Part shown: positions 23,161 through 33,844 of the stretch, piece by piece
Layout: the number at the start of each line of letters is the position of its first letter
How positions within the stretch are numbered: position 1 is the stretch's first letter
Assembly (NCBI GenBank): GCA_031002005.1
Contig: CM061919.1
Span: 228,840,739-228,904,738 of the forward strand
Direction of reading: 5' to 3'
Source of the DNA: Vandiemenella viatica
Taxonomy: Eukaryota > Arthropoda > Insecta > Orthoptera > Morabidae
DNA length: 64,000 nucleotides
Notes under the pieces: generated by a model
What the model was told of the DNA's origin: nothing
The model's database searches: none
The model's input: only the letters and a program-made list of their open reading frames with translations
Translations under genes and position numbers: made by a program

Positions 23161-23439
23161 TCCCGACGGCTCGTAGAGTTTCTGCAGCTCGTCGTACAGC
23201 CACATCTCGACGGCGAGTCGCTTGCGGATGAGGCTCATCTGGTGGCTGCCGTACTTGGCCGTCAAGAACTTCTCGCGGCGCTCCTTCACCTCGCCCTTCT
23301 CGGGGAAGTGCACGTGCAGCCCCGACTTGGCGGGACTGCGCTCTCCGCGCACGTCGGCCATGATGCCGTTGGGAGAGCCGCCGTTCGTGGCCGCATACGG
23401 CGCTGAGACACCGCACTCCATCTGGAACGTCGGCTTGTT
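23161..23439 (-). CDS. Exon of a PPP1R14-family protein phosphatase 1 inhibitor (CPI-17/PHI-1-like)
   Basis: This is the only confident host exon. It is 279 nt (93 codons, phase 0 at both ends). The acceptor TTATTGTTGCAG precedes it and a GTACGC donor follows at 23160-23155. The first Met in the exon is at 23421 (MECGVSAPYAATNGG); the six preceding codons (NKPTFQ) may be coding or leader. The conserved part, about exon residues 41-90, includes LHVHFPEKGEVKERREKF, then LTAKYGSHQ, IRKRLAVEMWLYDELQKLYE. It aligns with the phosphatase-holding domain of human PPP1R14 proteins (VTVKYDRKEL...RLNLEEWI). The Thr in FLTAKYG is placed like CPI-17 Thr38, whose phosphorylation by PKC/ROCK makes these proteins potent inhibitors of PP1 and myosin phosphatase in the cytoplasm. 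The C-terminal helices must lie in a later exon (towards lower coordinates) that I did not find. The exon is much more GC-rich than its flanks. In Drosophila the comparable gene is, from memory, CG17124. Confidence 0.85.
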
Positions 23440-23474
23440 CTGCAACAATAAGGCACAGCGTCAAGGACCAGGTA
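23440..23474 (-). promoter_or_regulatory. Splice acceptor region of the PPP1R14-like exon
   Basis: Read on the minus strand, the 36 bases before the exon contain a CTTGACG that could serve as branch point and a pyrimidine-rich GTGCCTTATTGTTGCAG. The next sequence upstream is the target duplication of a hAT-like element, so everything an acceptor needs must lie within this short interval. Confidence 0.65.
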
Positions 23475-23548
23475 CTTCAAACTAGGGAGGTAACGGAGTG
23501 CTTGACATCCGCGGATGCCGAGGTGGAAAACTTCATAATTATTTACAT

Positions 23549-24126
23549 CAGGGGTGGCCAACCCAAATGATCTTGCGGGCCATTTTGGAAATGCATAACA
23601 ACTCCGCGGGCCGCATATAAAATTTTATATCCCCATATTAGATACTGACATTGTTTTGGAGTGAAAAATTCAAATCACCCTCGCTACTTTTTGAGACTTT
23701 TTTCTTACTTCTGACCCTTCCAAAGTCGGTTACATCCCTACTTTTCGATGAAATATCCCCCCAAAATCGATTTTCGTGTCATTTGTAGACCCGTTTTTTC
23801 TACAGTCCAAAGAAATTTCGAAAATCTCACGTGAGATTTCCGTTGACCCCCCCCCCTCCCCCTTGGTGAGACGCTAACCCCCCCCTATTTCACCTCACGT
23901 AATGTATGGACGCCCCTAATGAGTTATTGTTATTGTGTTTACTATTATTCTTAAATGTAAACATAGATAATATAATAATGATACTAAATGCACATTGTAA
24001 AGAAATACATAACACTAAAAATGAAATATAAAAAATATTTTGTAAAAGTTTGATGAATCTCGCGGGCCGGAAAAATGTTCAAGACGGTGCGCATGCTGCC
24101 CGCGATCCCCGGGTTGGCCACCCCTG
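23549..24126. mobile_element. hAT-like MITE nested inside the 23.5-25.0 kb element
   Basis: Inverted ends CAGGGGTGGCCAACCC at 23549 and 24126 are followed by GCGGGCC-rich subterminal repeats on both sides. The flanking 8-mers ATTTACAT and ATTTAGAG agree at six of eight positions, compatible with an aged hAT target duplication. It contains a copy of the GGGGCGTCC family (about 23690-23921). Confidence 0.8.
23690..23921. mobile_element. GGGGCGTCC-family MITE, left end truncated, nested two deep
   Basis: The right end (reverse complement GGGGCGTCCATACATTACGT, then GAGGTGAAATAGGGG) and interior phrases TTTGTAGACCCGTTTTTTC and TCTCACGTGAGATTTCC match the copies at 8308 and 59382. The left terminal repeat is not visible. 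Confidence 0.65.
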
Positions 24127-25014
24127 ATTTAGAGTTTAATATTTTATCAAAAATAAATTGAAAATAAAAAAAATATTTTTATGCAGAATTCTACATTTTT
24201 TCGTAAGTAAAGTCTATTTCCATACGATACTGCCTTACTGATTTATTTTTTGCCTCATCTTTCAACAACAAAAAGTGAATTAAATTATTTATATAACTAC
24301 ACACGCGTCTAAAAAACAATCTTTGTCATATGAACTTTGCAGAGTTCGCGGCTCGACTAATTGAAGCGTCAAGCACAAGGCCACGCCACCGCACATCTCC
24401 GTGCCCGCCACCCGCCTTTCCACCGCTCTAGCGGCCCATTCCAGTACAACTTGTAGGACCTACATTCATACGATTTTCGATAGAGAACTCTTGATTGGCC
24501 GTGAAAGGGGTTAGAGGACTACAGGCAGGATGTGTGGAATGTTGTTGGACTCTCAAATCACCAACACGGGTCCTTGTTGTCCAACAAGCTATGGCGTTGG
24601 CCCATGGTTGGAGGAAACATCCTACGAGTGTGCGATAAGGACACATGGTACGCCGCGAGAAAGTATGAGTGGAAAGGATCTCTTGGAACATTTTATTGGA
24701 CCCCTTCTGTTAGCGTGAGATGGTTCTACACGGATAACCTGTAAGTTGGACCGTGAATAGGCCGCTTTACTCTACCTGCAAGTTCGAACTTATAAATTCG
24801 TCGCTTAGGTGATAGCACCGTTAATTTCATTGTTATTTTTATACCAAGATCGTCAGAAAAAAAAAACCAAGTTGTTGTTAGCTAAGCGACGATGGGAAGA
24901 ATCTCGTATAAAGAGAAAATAATAATATTTATTGCAATGTAAACAAACCATTGCGGATGTCAAAGTTCGCGCTTGGGGACATCCGTTACATCCCTACTTC
25001 AAACTATAATCACT

Positions 25015-25058
25015 GTACAGAGCAGGGCCGCATTTAGGTATAGGGACTCGCACCACAT

Positions 25059-25094
<36 letters not shown>

Positions 25095-26072
25095 AAAACG
25101 GTTATAGCACCGAAATTGCTGAAATACTAGCGAAAACCAAAACTATGTTCGCGCATGCGTATTTCAATCCATTGAAATATAGGTACACCGAAAAATAACA
25201 TTTCAGTCCACCTAAGTTGCAGAATACTGTGGACGGGGCGTATGAATGTAGAATGAAGTTCCTGTCGTACACCTGCAATCCGTAGCCTTCATGTGCGGAA
25301 GATTAGGTAAGATACAATCATTTTGTATACGATGTGAAAGGCGACTAACGGCGGGAGGTCCAAGTTTTAATTATTTGTTTGGAAGTACATAAAAAAAAAG
25401 AAATTTGTTTATGATTGAAGCAAATGTATTTTGAAATCAATATTAATTCTATTTTTAAATTAGTTTTTATTTAATTTGTTGTTTTAAGTCACTTTTTATC
25501 TAAATTACAATAAGCAACTGTGTCGGCTAAAACGTCGTCTGTCACGGCATGATGTAACTATGACATCGCGCAATGACTTCACGCTTTACGCCATTAATAT
25601 TGGTAATGTGCGTTATTTAATAACATTTCCAAGCATCCGCGAATAATTTAACTGACAGATAACTCAAATAAAATTATGTATTGCGTTAAAATCGACATAT
25701 CAATATGCAGGCCTACTCTTTCATATTGTTATAAAAGCTTTTGAGTTTGTTATTACGCGGGCTTTTCCTGAGCGTGTTTGATTGCAACAAATCAATTACA
25801 ATAGGCAGCACCTTATGTATCGATCATCAATCGAAAAATTGAACGTGCGAGCATCACTTGGTAACCTCCATCACTTCAGTCTCGGAAACTATACACAAAG
25901 CACGTATTAGAACTTACGATTCTTCAGTACGTGATCCTCGTATATTATTACTATCATTACATTATCCACTATTTTGCATTAGAAGGTTTATTACTGGGCC
26001 CGCAACACAAGTACAGCCTAGGGGCCTAAAAAAAAAAATATATATAATCCTAAATGCAACCCTGGTACAGAG
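25015..26072. mobile_element. hAT-like non-autonomous element, 1042 bp, perfect 8-bp duplication
   Basis: GTACAGAG flanks the element at 25015-25022 and 26065-26072. The ends are CAGGGCCGCATTTAGG and the inverse of CAGGGTTGCATTTAGG. A 30-base A run (25061-25090) lies just inside the left end and an A-rich run near the right end (about 26029-26040). The interior is non-coding; the frame at 25858-26103 crosses the right end and is not a gene. Confidence 0.9.
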
Positions 26073-26299
26073 ACCAAATGACAATTTACCGGTAGTTTTG
26101 TAAAGGAAAGGAACCAAAATCAGATTCCCATTTTGTTTTTTATCCGTCTTGTCTTTTATTTAAGTTTACTTTAATTTTAATATGTTCTAGCCTTCTTTCC
26201 TAACGTTAGTAAATATCTGATCATAGTCTTCAAATTCATTTTTTGGTAAAATTTCCAAAAATAAGTCTGAGGAAAAGATATTTATCGTGAAATAAAAAC

Positions 26300-26484
26300 C
26301 CAGGACGACTGCGCTTTGTTACAAGCCGATGTTATGAAAATAATCGCATGGTGCAAAGACTGGCGGTTGGAGTTAAACGCTAAAAAAATGCAAGGTCAAG
26401 CATATCAGTGACATCATTTAACTCTTAATATACAATTAATGGCACTGTCCTAAGAACGGTAGATTCCGCTAAGTGTAACAATCG
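26300..26484 (+). pseudogene. LINE reverse transcriptase fragment cut by the assembly gap
   Basis: A plus-strand frame near 26322-26386 reads ADVMKIIAWCKDWRLELNAK, the conserved block after the FADD box in Jockey/CR1-type LINEs. A following frame near 26427 gives YTINGTVLRTVDSAK. It shows the same order of blocks as the LINE at 4580-5635. The sequence stops at the N run. Confidence 0.65.
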
Positions 26485-27484
26485 NNNNNNNNNNNNNNNN
26501 NNNNNNNNNNNNNNNNNNNNNNNNNNNNNNNNNNNNNNNNNNNNNNNNNNNNNNNNNNNNNNNNNNNNNNNNNNNNNNNNNNNNNNNNNNNNNNNNNNNN
26601 NNNNNNNNNNNNNNNNNNNNNNNNNNNNNNNNNNNNNNNNNNNNNNNNNNNNNNNNNNNNNNNNNNNNNNNNNNNNNNNNNNNNNNNNNNNNNNNNNNNN
26701 NNNNNNNNNNNNNNNNNNNNNNNNNNNNNNNNNNNNNNNNNNNNNNNNNNNNNNNNNNNNNNNNNNNNNNNNNNNNNNNNNNNNNNNNNNNNNNNNNNNN
26801 NNNNNNNNNNNNNNNNNNNNNNNNNNNNNNNNNNNNNNNNNNNNNNNNNNNNNNNNNNNNNNNNNNNNNNNNNNNNNNNNNNNNNNNNNNNNNNNNNNNN
26901 NNNNNNNNNNNNNNNNNNNNNNNNNNNNNNNNNNNNNNNNNNNNNNNNNNNNNNNNNNNNNNNNNNNNNNNNNNNNNNNNNNNNNNNNNNNNNNNNNNNN
27001 NNNNNNNNNNNNNNNNNNNNNNNNNNNNNNNNNNNNNNNNNNNNNNNNNNNNNNNNNNNNNNNNNNNNNNNNNNNNNNNNNNNNNNNNNNNNNNNNNNNN
27101 NNNNNNNNNNNNNNNNNNNNNNNNNNNNNNNNNNNNNNNNNNNNNNNNNNNNNNNNNNNNNNNNNNNNNNNNNNNNNNNNNNNNNNNNNNNNNNNNNNNN
27201 NNNNNNNNNNNNNNNNNNNNNNNNNNNNNNNNNNNNNNNNNNNNNNNNNNNNNNNNNNNNNNNNNNNNNNNNNNNNNNNNNNNNNNNNNNNNNNNNNNNN
27301 NNNNNNNNNNNNNNNNNNNNNNNNNNNNNNNNNNNNNNNNNNNNNNNNNNNNNNNNNNNNNNNNNNNNNNNNNNNNNNNNNNNNNNNNNNNNNNNNNNNN
27401 NNNNNNNNNNNNNNNNNNNNNNNNNNNNNNNNNNNNNNNNNNNNNNNNNNNNNNNNNNNNNNNNNNNNNNNNNNNNNNNNNNNN
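26485..27484. other. Assembly gap, exactly 1000 N
   Basis: A run of exactly 1000 N, the size usually used for gaps of unknown length. The long minus-strand frame across it is an artefact. The two sides may not be truly 1 kb apart. Confidence 0.98.
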
Positions 27485-27910
27485 TCGCTGAGGACGGTCC
27501 GCTCAGCTCGCTGTAACACTCCTATTAGAACCTCTGGAGCAAGCTGTAAGTCTTCCTGGGAATAGGACCTCTGTGCGGGGGGTCGTAACGCGAGTTAGCA
27601 CCGAGAGGGCTTAACTGGGTGTCGCCGAGGCGCTTTGGCGAAGCCCCGGAGATAATCCGGCACAACAGACGGGCCGCCCGGATCACGGGACCCGACCACC
27701 ACACGCAGTGGAAAACTGTATCCTCGTCTTACTGGAGAGTACCTGTACTAGAAAATCTCAACTCACTCGACAACAATCCCTAGTAAGCTTTTTGCGCCTT
27801 TGTATTCCACACAATTTCAAGTATTTCTTCGATTTGTGTAAGTGTGGGCCTGTATGTTCGACTGGATTGATACAATCCTGAACCCGTCCGCATCTTGAGC
27901 TAATAAAAAA
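27485..27910. other. GC-rich unassigned stretch beside the gap
   Basis: From 27485 to about 27720 the sequence is notably GC-rich, contrasting with AT-rich DNA further right. No frame, RNA fold or repeat match could be supported. Confidence 0.3.
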
Positions 27911-27914
27911 AGTG

Positions 27915-28490
27915 TTTTAAACGATGGGGCGTTGAAGAGATCATAAGCGGCTTTTCAGAATATATCCAACGGCTCCATCAAGGAATTTTTTAATTGCATT
28001 CCTACGACATATGAACCCAAAAGAGGATTTAGCGTAGTCAATTTATTAGCTAAAAAGTGAAAAGAAACAAGCAGAAATCGGCGATTAAAGATTGCTGATG
28101 ACGAATATAGAAAAATTAGTGTTATTACACCGACCTCAGCCGTATGATTTTTTTAAAATATGTATTTGTCAATAAACTGAATAATAAACCAATATATATA
28201 TATATATATTAGATGATTGTCCTTGTTTTTCTATATTTGACGCTGTAAGCTTCATCTAAGAGGAACGCCCTTCAATCGCTTTTTCAAAAAGTTGAGGTAA
28301 GAGCCAAAAACGTTGGAGCACTATTAACTGCATTATTTATTACAAGAAGGGGAGCCCATGTTTCTTCTTCTGAAAAGGGGAGTAGTAATGTTTAAAAATA
28401 AATATTTAAAAATTTTTTTTTAAAAAAATAGAGGCGGCGTGTATTTTTTTTCCTTAAAGGTGGTGGTATGTCAAAAAGGTTGCTAACTCT
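27915..28490 (+). pseudogene. hAT transposase C-terminal remnant (ZBED-like), copy 1
   Basis: Around 27995-28125 the plus strand encodes, with stops, CIPTTYEPKRGFSVVNLLAK and then RRLKIADDEYRKI. The RGFSVVN...LLxKxRN...L+xxL pattern is the C-terminal dimerisation region of hAT transposases and ZBED-type derivatives. A second related copy lies at 41838-42415. An (AT)n run sits at about 28191-28209. Confidence 0.55.
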
Positions 28491-29575
28491 TCATACTGAC
28501 ATATCCATTACAACCCAAGTCCTCAGCATACATGATGATTACATTAACTTTGTAAGATTTTCCCACTTTTCAACGTAACGATTGTACGTATCAGAAAATT
28601 AATTTTAAAGAGAGAAACCGTTAGTAATTTTGGATTAATCTATAAATTTTGTGAAATAAATGCATATTTTGCTCAAGAAGCTATCAATATTGAAACATTT
28701 GTATAATATACAATAAACGAAATTATTTATGAACGGAAAAAGCATCCCGTTTTTTGTAATAAAAACAAGTAAGATTTTTTGTATCACCTACCTTCGTTCA
28801 TGTGCGAGTGTATTCCTGCAGTTCATGAAGGTTAGTACTTTTGTATGTATACTTCTTCATACTTCGCTAGCATTAGTTTATGTCACTTACTAATTCACCC
28901 GTCAATAATATGATTTTTAAGAACTTAGTATGTTTAGATGTTAACTTCAGCAAAATTTGAAGTAAGCGTTGCGTACTATCAACTTGTGTAAAGTGTAAAA
29001 TATGTTTTACAAACACCAGATAAGATGTAATAGAGGGCTTGACACCCCTAATCTTACCAGATTAAATTAAACTCTCAATAAATACAATTCAATAAAATCT
29101 ACATATACTTGTACTATGTAGCGAGATCATCTTTGTTGCTCTTAATTTAAATCGACAGTAAGAGTTGTATCTATTAGTAACTACTTTGTATGATACTTGA
29201 TTGGTTACCTGCGTTCTAGACTCGTGACCTAGAGTCTAAACATGATCACGGGTTTATACCTATTTGATAAATAACTTCAGATAAGAAGAAAAATACGCTA
29301 AACACACACAGTTATCTCAGATGTTAAACGAAAAACCAGCGTTTATGTTACAAGGTTTCTGCAAAACTATTAGACAGTTGTGCGGGGGGTTCTAAAATGT
29401 ATACGAGTACTGGTGCATCCAGTTTTGCTCAACTCTCTCTCCCCCCCCCCCCCCCCCCCCCACTCTTTTCTGTTTCCACACATTTTACCGCTGCTGTTGT
29501 GCCTATTGGTCACTGCAGGGACTTTTTAGGCAATAACTTCAAAACGGAATTATATCTGGCAAGAGTCTGAATTCA
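28491..29575. other. No gene seen; contains a 21-base C run
   Basis: AT-rich throughout except a CT-rich segment ending in an uninterrupted C run at 29441-29461. Nothing recognised. Confidence 0.4.
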
Positions 29576-29579
29576 CCCA

Positions 29580-29905
29580 CGTACAGGCCCTGTTATAGAT
29601 GTTTCCCATAGTCGGTACTTCCTGTGATTCGATTTCCCCCCCCCCGTTGGGGGCGAGGATCCTCTTCGGAAGATCTGGCGCCTGCGACAACGCGTCGATA
29701 GCCGGTCAGGATACGTCCTGTGATTCGGTGCCCCATCCTGATTTCGATTTTCCATGGTTTCCCATCCAGGCGAATGCCAGGATGGTTCCTTTAAGAGGCT
29801 ATGGCCGATTTCCGTCCCGTGCCTTGCTCTTGATGCCTATATCACCCTGTGGTGCACCTGGACTTGCCCGGGACATGACAAACCTCCATTTAAAAAAGAA
29901 AAAAG
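29580..29905 (+). mobile_element. Diverged SINE-like repeat, copy 1 of a local pair
   Basis: The segment from CCATCCTGATTTCGATTTTC through GGCTATGGCCGATTTCC matches the body of SINE family 1. The upstream part (GGCGAGGATCCTCTTCGGAAG) replaces the usual head and is shared with a second copy at 30015-30265. The 181-codon frame over it is a by-product of the repeat. Confidence 0.55.
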
Positions 29906-30014
29906 AAGAGAGAGAGGTGAGAAAGGGTCCGCTTTGCTCGGTTGCTCTCAGTACGGGTGACCTAAGCATTGCAGATAAATTACCCTTTACATTTACTTTA
30001 TTTTTATTTTTTTC

Positions 30015-30265
30015 GGTAGGTGGAACTTCTTCGGAAGATTTGACCCCTGCGATAATTGCGTCGCTAATCTGTCAATCATGTCCAGTGATTAGGTTTTTTT
30101 ATTTTTGTATGGGCGAGGATCGATGGTATTTTTTGGGAGATTGACCCCGTAATGTACCATCCTGATTTCGGTTTTCCATGGTTTCCCGAAATTACTCCAG
30201 GTGAATACCGGGATGGGTCCTTTAAAAGGCCATAACTGAACTTCTTCCCGTTCCTTCCTTTGGGT
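30015..30265 (+). mobile_element. Diverged SINE-like repeat, copy 2 of a local pair
   Basis: It shares CTTCTTCGGAAGATTTG, TGTACCATCCTGATTTCGG and the family 1 body words CCATGGTTTCCCGAA and AATACCGGGATGG with copy 1. Frames on both strands are incidental. Confidence 0.6.
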
Positions 30266-30699
30266 TGCGAGGCACACCCAGTACTATCCAGGTACTGAAA
30301 ATGATTGACCTTGTAACAGCCCTCAAACCTAGACTTTAAATGGAATTGTATTTTCTGAATTATTTGTAGCAAACTAGGGGTTGAGTAAATATGGATTTTT
30401 ATGTTTTTCTTGCAATTGATTGTGAATTGGTATAAATGGATTTTTTATTATGAAAAGAAATTATGTAAACATTATTTAATACGTTTAAGGACGGTATAAT
30501 GCAAGAAGAATTGATTAAATGTTTGTAATTCCTAGTATTAAGGTGAGCTACGAAGTTTAGTGGACGATTTGCGACAGTTTTAAACTGATTTATATGGATA
30601 ATTTTGTGTTTAAATATCTTTAATTTTTATTTCTTAGCATTTCGTAATGATTGTAAATGATTATGTATTGATTTTGATTGTTTTTAATTGTTTAAGTAT

Positions 30700-31075
30700 T
30701 GTTAAAGTTCGAGAAACATCTGGCGGAAGCCTTTGTAATATTCTGGAATTTTCGATGGAACTTATATAAGGGATCGGCAGAGTCAGTCAGTGGAGTTTTA
30801 TGTTTGCAGAGAGTCTTGTAATCCAGTACTGTGAGAGGTATGGCAATATTGTCTTTGGAAGTACAGTAGTATTGAGTGTAAACGCTTGAGCTTGTGTTTG
30901 CAAGTGCGACCAGTATATTAGGAGTCTGATGTTTCACGAGGAATAGAAACAGTTAAATTTGAAAGTGTATCTTGGACTAATTATTATCATCATTTATATA
31001 TATATATATATATATAAACCGAGATACCTATCAACCTGGTTCAGTCTGAATCGTTAACTTTAATCCCCGTGTCAG
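30700..31075 (+). mobile_element. Candidate solo LTR
   Basis: A TATATAAGGG promoter-like word (about 30764-30772) is followed by CGGCAGAGTCAGTCAGTGG, resembling the start of an R region. A (TA)n run lies at 30996-31017. No partner LTR, target duplication or internal coding region was found, so this is tentative. Confidence 0.3.
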
Positions 31076-31500
31076 TTCCAGTAAAACGGAGCCATCAGAT
31101 TGCTAAAAACTGAAGAGAATCTAAAGAGCAGTTTGGATGTTTGGATGGCGGTGCAGAGTTTTTACGAAGAGGATTTCTGCGGCGAGTGCAGTACCCGAGC
31201 AGGCGATAAAACTCCGTACGGACCGGTCGTATATTAGGGAATACACGGTAGCAGCTCGTAAAAACAGACTCTCAACCATTTCGGCTCCGAGTTAACTACT
31301 GTCACGGGGGTGCACCGCGGACGGACATAAATTTTTTAAGACGTCAGTCGCAAAGTAAATTACACAAGAGAGAAGATGGGTGCAACGCAGCCCCAACGAC
31401 AAGAAGTAAAATAGACACAGATAACGTCATAACCTAGCCGAATTGTATATACTGATGTCCAGGAGACAAAAGCCGTAAAACTGGACTAGCTAGATATGAA
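31076..31500. other. No gene seen
   Basis: Moderately GC-rich, with no open frame worth reporting and no repeat match. Confidence 0.35.
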
Positions 31501-31504
31501 ACTA

Positions 31505-31572
31505 TTTTTTTCTTCTGGCCTACGCCTTGTCGAAATCATTAAAAGCGGGAAAGGACTGGGGGGCGATAAATT
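31505..31572 (-). mobile_element. SINE family 1, short 3' fragment
   Basis: Only the terminal body segment remains: GGCCTACGCCTTGTCGAAAT followed by AGCGGGAAAGGACTGGGG. Confidence 0.6.
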
Positions 31573-31584
31573 ATTTATATATTT

Positions 31585-32125
31585 ACTAGCTGGTACCTAC
31601 GACTCCGTTCGTGTTTGCAAAGAATTTGGATTGACAGCTACCGACATCTAAGTACCATAGTACACGATACCACTACCACACACAAACACCAGTGATCTGC
31701 GCTAGATAGTTTTGGCTGAAAAGTGATACACCATGACACATACGTTTTTGGTAGAAATATGAAAGTGCCGCAGGTCGACCACTTTCAAACACCATATCTC
31801 CCACACCCCCATAGCTATCGACATCTAACCACCATACTACACGATAGGAGACACGATACCACTACAACACACAAACACCATTGGTCTATGCTATGTAATT
31901 GTGGCAGCAGAGTGACATATACGGAGATACATGTCTTTGGTCGAAATACGAAAATCCCCTGCATCGACCACTTTTAACTATCATATCTCCCACATCCCCA
32001 CAGCTATCGACTTTCGGCCAACGTTGTGCACGACAGGAAACTCCGTGCTACTTCCACACACAAAGACCAGTGATCTGTGCTAGGTAGTGGTGGCTGAAAA
32101 GTGAAATATAGGAAAACACACGTCT
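31585..32125 (+). repeat. ACTAG-headed element with three ~180-bp tandem units
   Basis: It begins ACTAGCTGGTACCTACGACT, then carries a repeat unit marked by AGCTAYCGACWTCT at 31636, 31813 and 32002 (periods 177 and 189). Each unit contains CACACAAACACCA-like and GATCTGYGCTA-like words and a CATATCTCCCAC word. The layout (head plus tandem units) is the same as at 14531-17550, but the unit sequence is different. The frame at 31723-31977 is periodic repeat, not a gene. Confidence 0.7.
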
Positions 32126-32149
32126 ATTTATATATATATATATATATAT

Positions 32150-32385
32150 AAAAGATTTTTTGCTTACGTCTTTACGCCTCGTCGACGTCGAGGACATTAA
32201 AGGCGGAATGGGACTGTTGACAAGGAACGGGAAGGAATTCGGGCATGTCATTTTTTTTGCTGGAAGCATCCCGGCATTCTCCTGGAATAATTTGGAGAAA
32301 CCATGGAAAACCCAAATCTCGATGGCCGGACAGGGATTCGAACCTGCGTCCTCCCAAACGCGAGGCCAGAACGTTCCCGGAGACT
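32150..32385 (-). mobile_element. SINE family 1 copy
   Basis: Body and B box (GGGATTCGAACC on plus) are well conserved. The A-box end of the head is lost after CCAGAACGTT. A (TA)n microsatellite lies immediately left (about 32129-32150). Confidence 0.85.
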
Positions 32386-33060
32386 ATTTTCAACATGACA
32401 GCATTTCGTTAATTTGCTGAAATAAAGGTGAAATTGACTAATAACAAGTTAAACTGTCAACAGTATATATTGACAAACATTTTCGTGGGTGTAACGCGAA
32501 GGGTATTAAACTTTTACTGTATAGGGTCACACCTGATCACACATATCAGTGTGTTAATATACATTGTGGAATAATATATTCCACCAATATACAGCGCTTA
32601 AGACAGTTTCTCAAATCACAGTGTAGGTCTTCCTGAATTGCACGAGTGGAAAATAATTTTTACTTCTCAACTGTGTGTTTTAAAACGAGGAGGAGGAAAT
32701 ATTGGTTTGCTCAACATGTAAGCAGTCATAAGGGATTCGAAGAATCATATCCGGGAAAGTTTTCGGCGTCTGCGACATCAATATTCCTTTCCTGGCAAAC
32801 AGCTGCTGGGGAAACTCTTAGCCGAGAGCCAACGAGGAAAAAAATACACCGGGTAGCTTTACTGCAAACATTTTTGGATTGCTGATCAATAGGACGAGAG
32901 CATATTGTATACACTGTAGAACAGAACTAACAGCTTTCCACAAGACTCAGTTCCCTCACCACTAAAAATGTACCCAACCTAATAAACTTTGTACATCTGC
33001 AGATACAATTTTTGTAACATGATTAACGTAAAAAAACTCAAAGGGAAGTGCAATATGACG
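32386..33060. other. No gene seen
   Basis: Overlapping short frames at 32646-32885 (plus) and 32726-32914 (minus) are unrecognised. The rest is AT-rich. Confidence 0.35.
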
Positions 33061-33064
33061 GCCT

Positions 33065-33190
33065 TTTAATTGAAACAACGTAACTGGTTAGAGGAAACTT
33101 TGGAAAACCACGGGAAACCGAAATCTCTATGGCTGGGCGGTGGATCATACTCGCGCCCTCTATAGTGCGAGGCTCGACGGTTTAGCAGGA
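33065..33190 (-). mobile_element. SINE family 1, diverged fragment
   Basis: Only the head-proximal half is recognisable: GAAAACCACGGGAAACCGAA, then CTCTATAGTGCGAGGCTCGA. The 3' half is missing. Confidence 0.6.
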
Positions 33191-33840
33191 ATGGCTCATC
33201 AAGTTAGTTTGCTTTTGCATTGCGTAATTTTGTATTCTTCTCCCCTGTACACTGCAACTGGATTTGATAATACGCCTTGTGGAATAATTATCGAACCTAT
33301 ACTAATTAAAAAAAACTAAGGTTTGTCATCTTCAGTCACGCTGCCAGCTCCGTTGTTAGATTAACAATGGCCAGAGATATTACGTAATACAACTATTATT
33401 AAATAAAATTCATAACCTCTATTTAGCCAAACATCAGCGAAGATGTCAACTACCAAAACACCGAAAGGAAAGCAGATGTTTCGTTTAAATAAACATTAAT
33501 TATTAGTTTATTTCTATTTATTTATATTCAGTATATGTAGATGTTTTTTTATATTCTGTCTATAGATATCGCTGTTACTAAACTAAAAACCAAATTAAAT
33601 TATTTCTGAGGTGTTATTTAATAATAATTGTATTTAGTTCAACTAAATATTTTAGACTGGCTTACAGTGTACTTATATTCGATCTAGATGTTTCTGTTAA
33701 ATTCTTCATAATTTATATTTAATTAAATAGGTTCCATACTTCTGTGGCAGAACTTACAACTGTATCGCTATATAAAACCGAACTATGAACAACATAAAAA
33801 AATCAAGGTTATGATCATTATATAATAACTCCATATAGTT
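33191..33840. other. No gene seen; very AT-rich
   Basis: Strongly AT-rich sequence without frames or repeats that I can place. Confidence 0.4.
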
Positions 33841-33844
33841 AAGC

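Larger units (their letters stand above)
23475..25004. mobile_element. hAT-like element, 1514 bp, perfect 8-bp target duplication
   Basis: The direct repeat CTTCAAAC lies at 23475-23482 and 24997-25004. The element (23483-24996) begins TAGGGAGGTAACGGAGTG and ends with the inverse of TAGGGATGTAACGGATGTCC. A second inverted block, TTGACATCCGC, lies just inside both ends. The 8-bp duplication and TAGGGATG-type end fit the hAT superfamily. No transposase was recognised; a short frame at 24532-24744 has no clear domain. It lies in the intron upstream of the PPP1R14-like exon. Confidence 0.85.

Noticed and set aside
24532..24744. Host exon or transposase exon inside the hAT-like element
   Set aside because: The 70-codon frame is not recognisable and overlaps another frame of similar length.
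26425..27519. 364-codon minus-strand open frame
   Set aside because: Almost entirely N bases in an assembly gap; only about 30 residues are real sequence.
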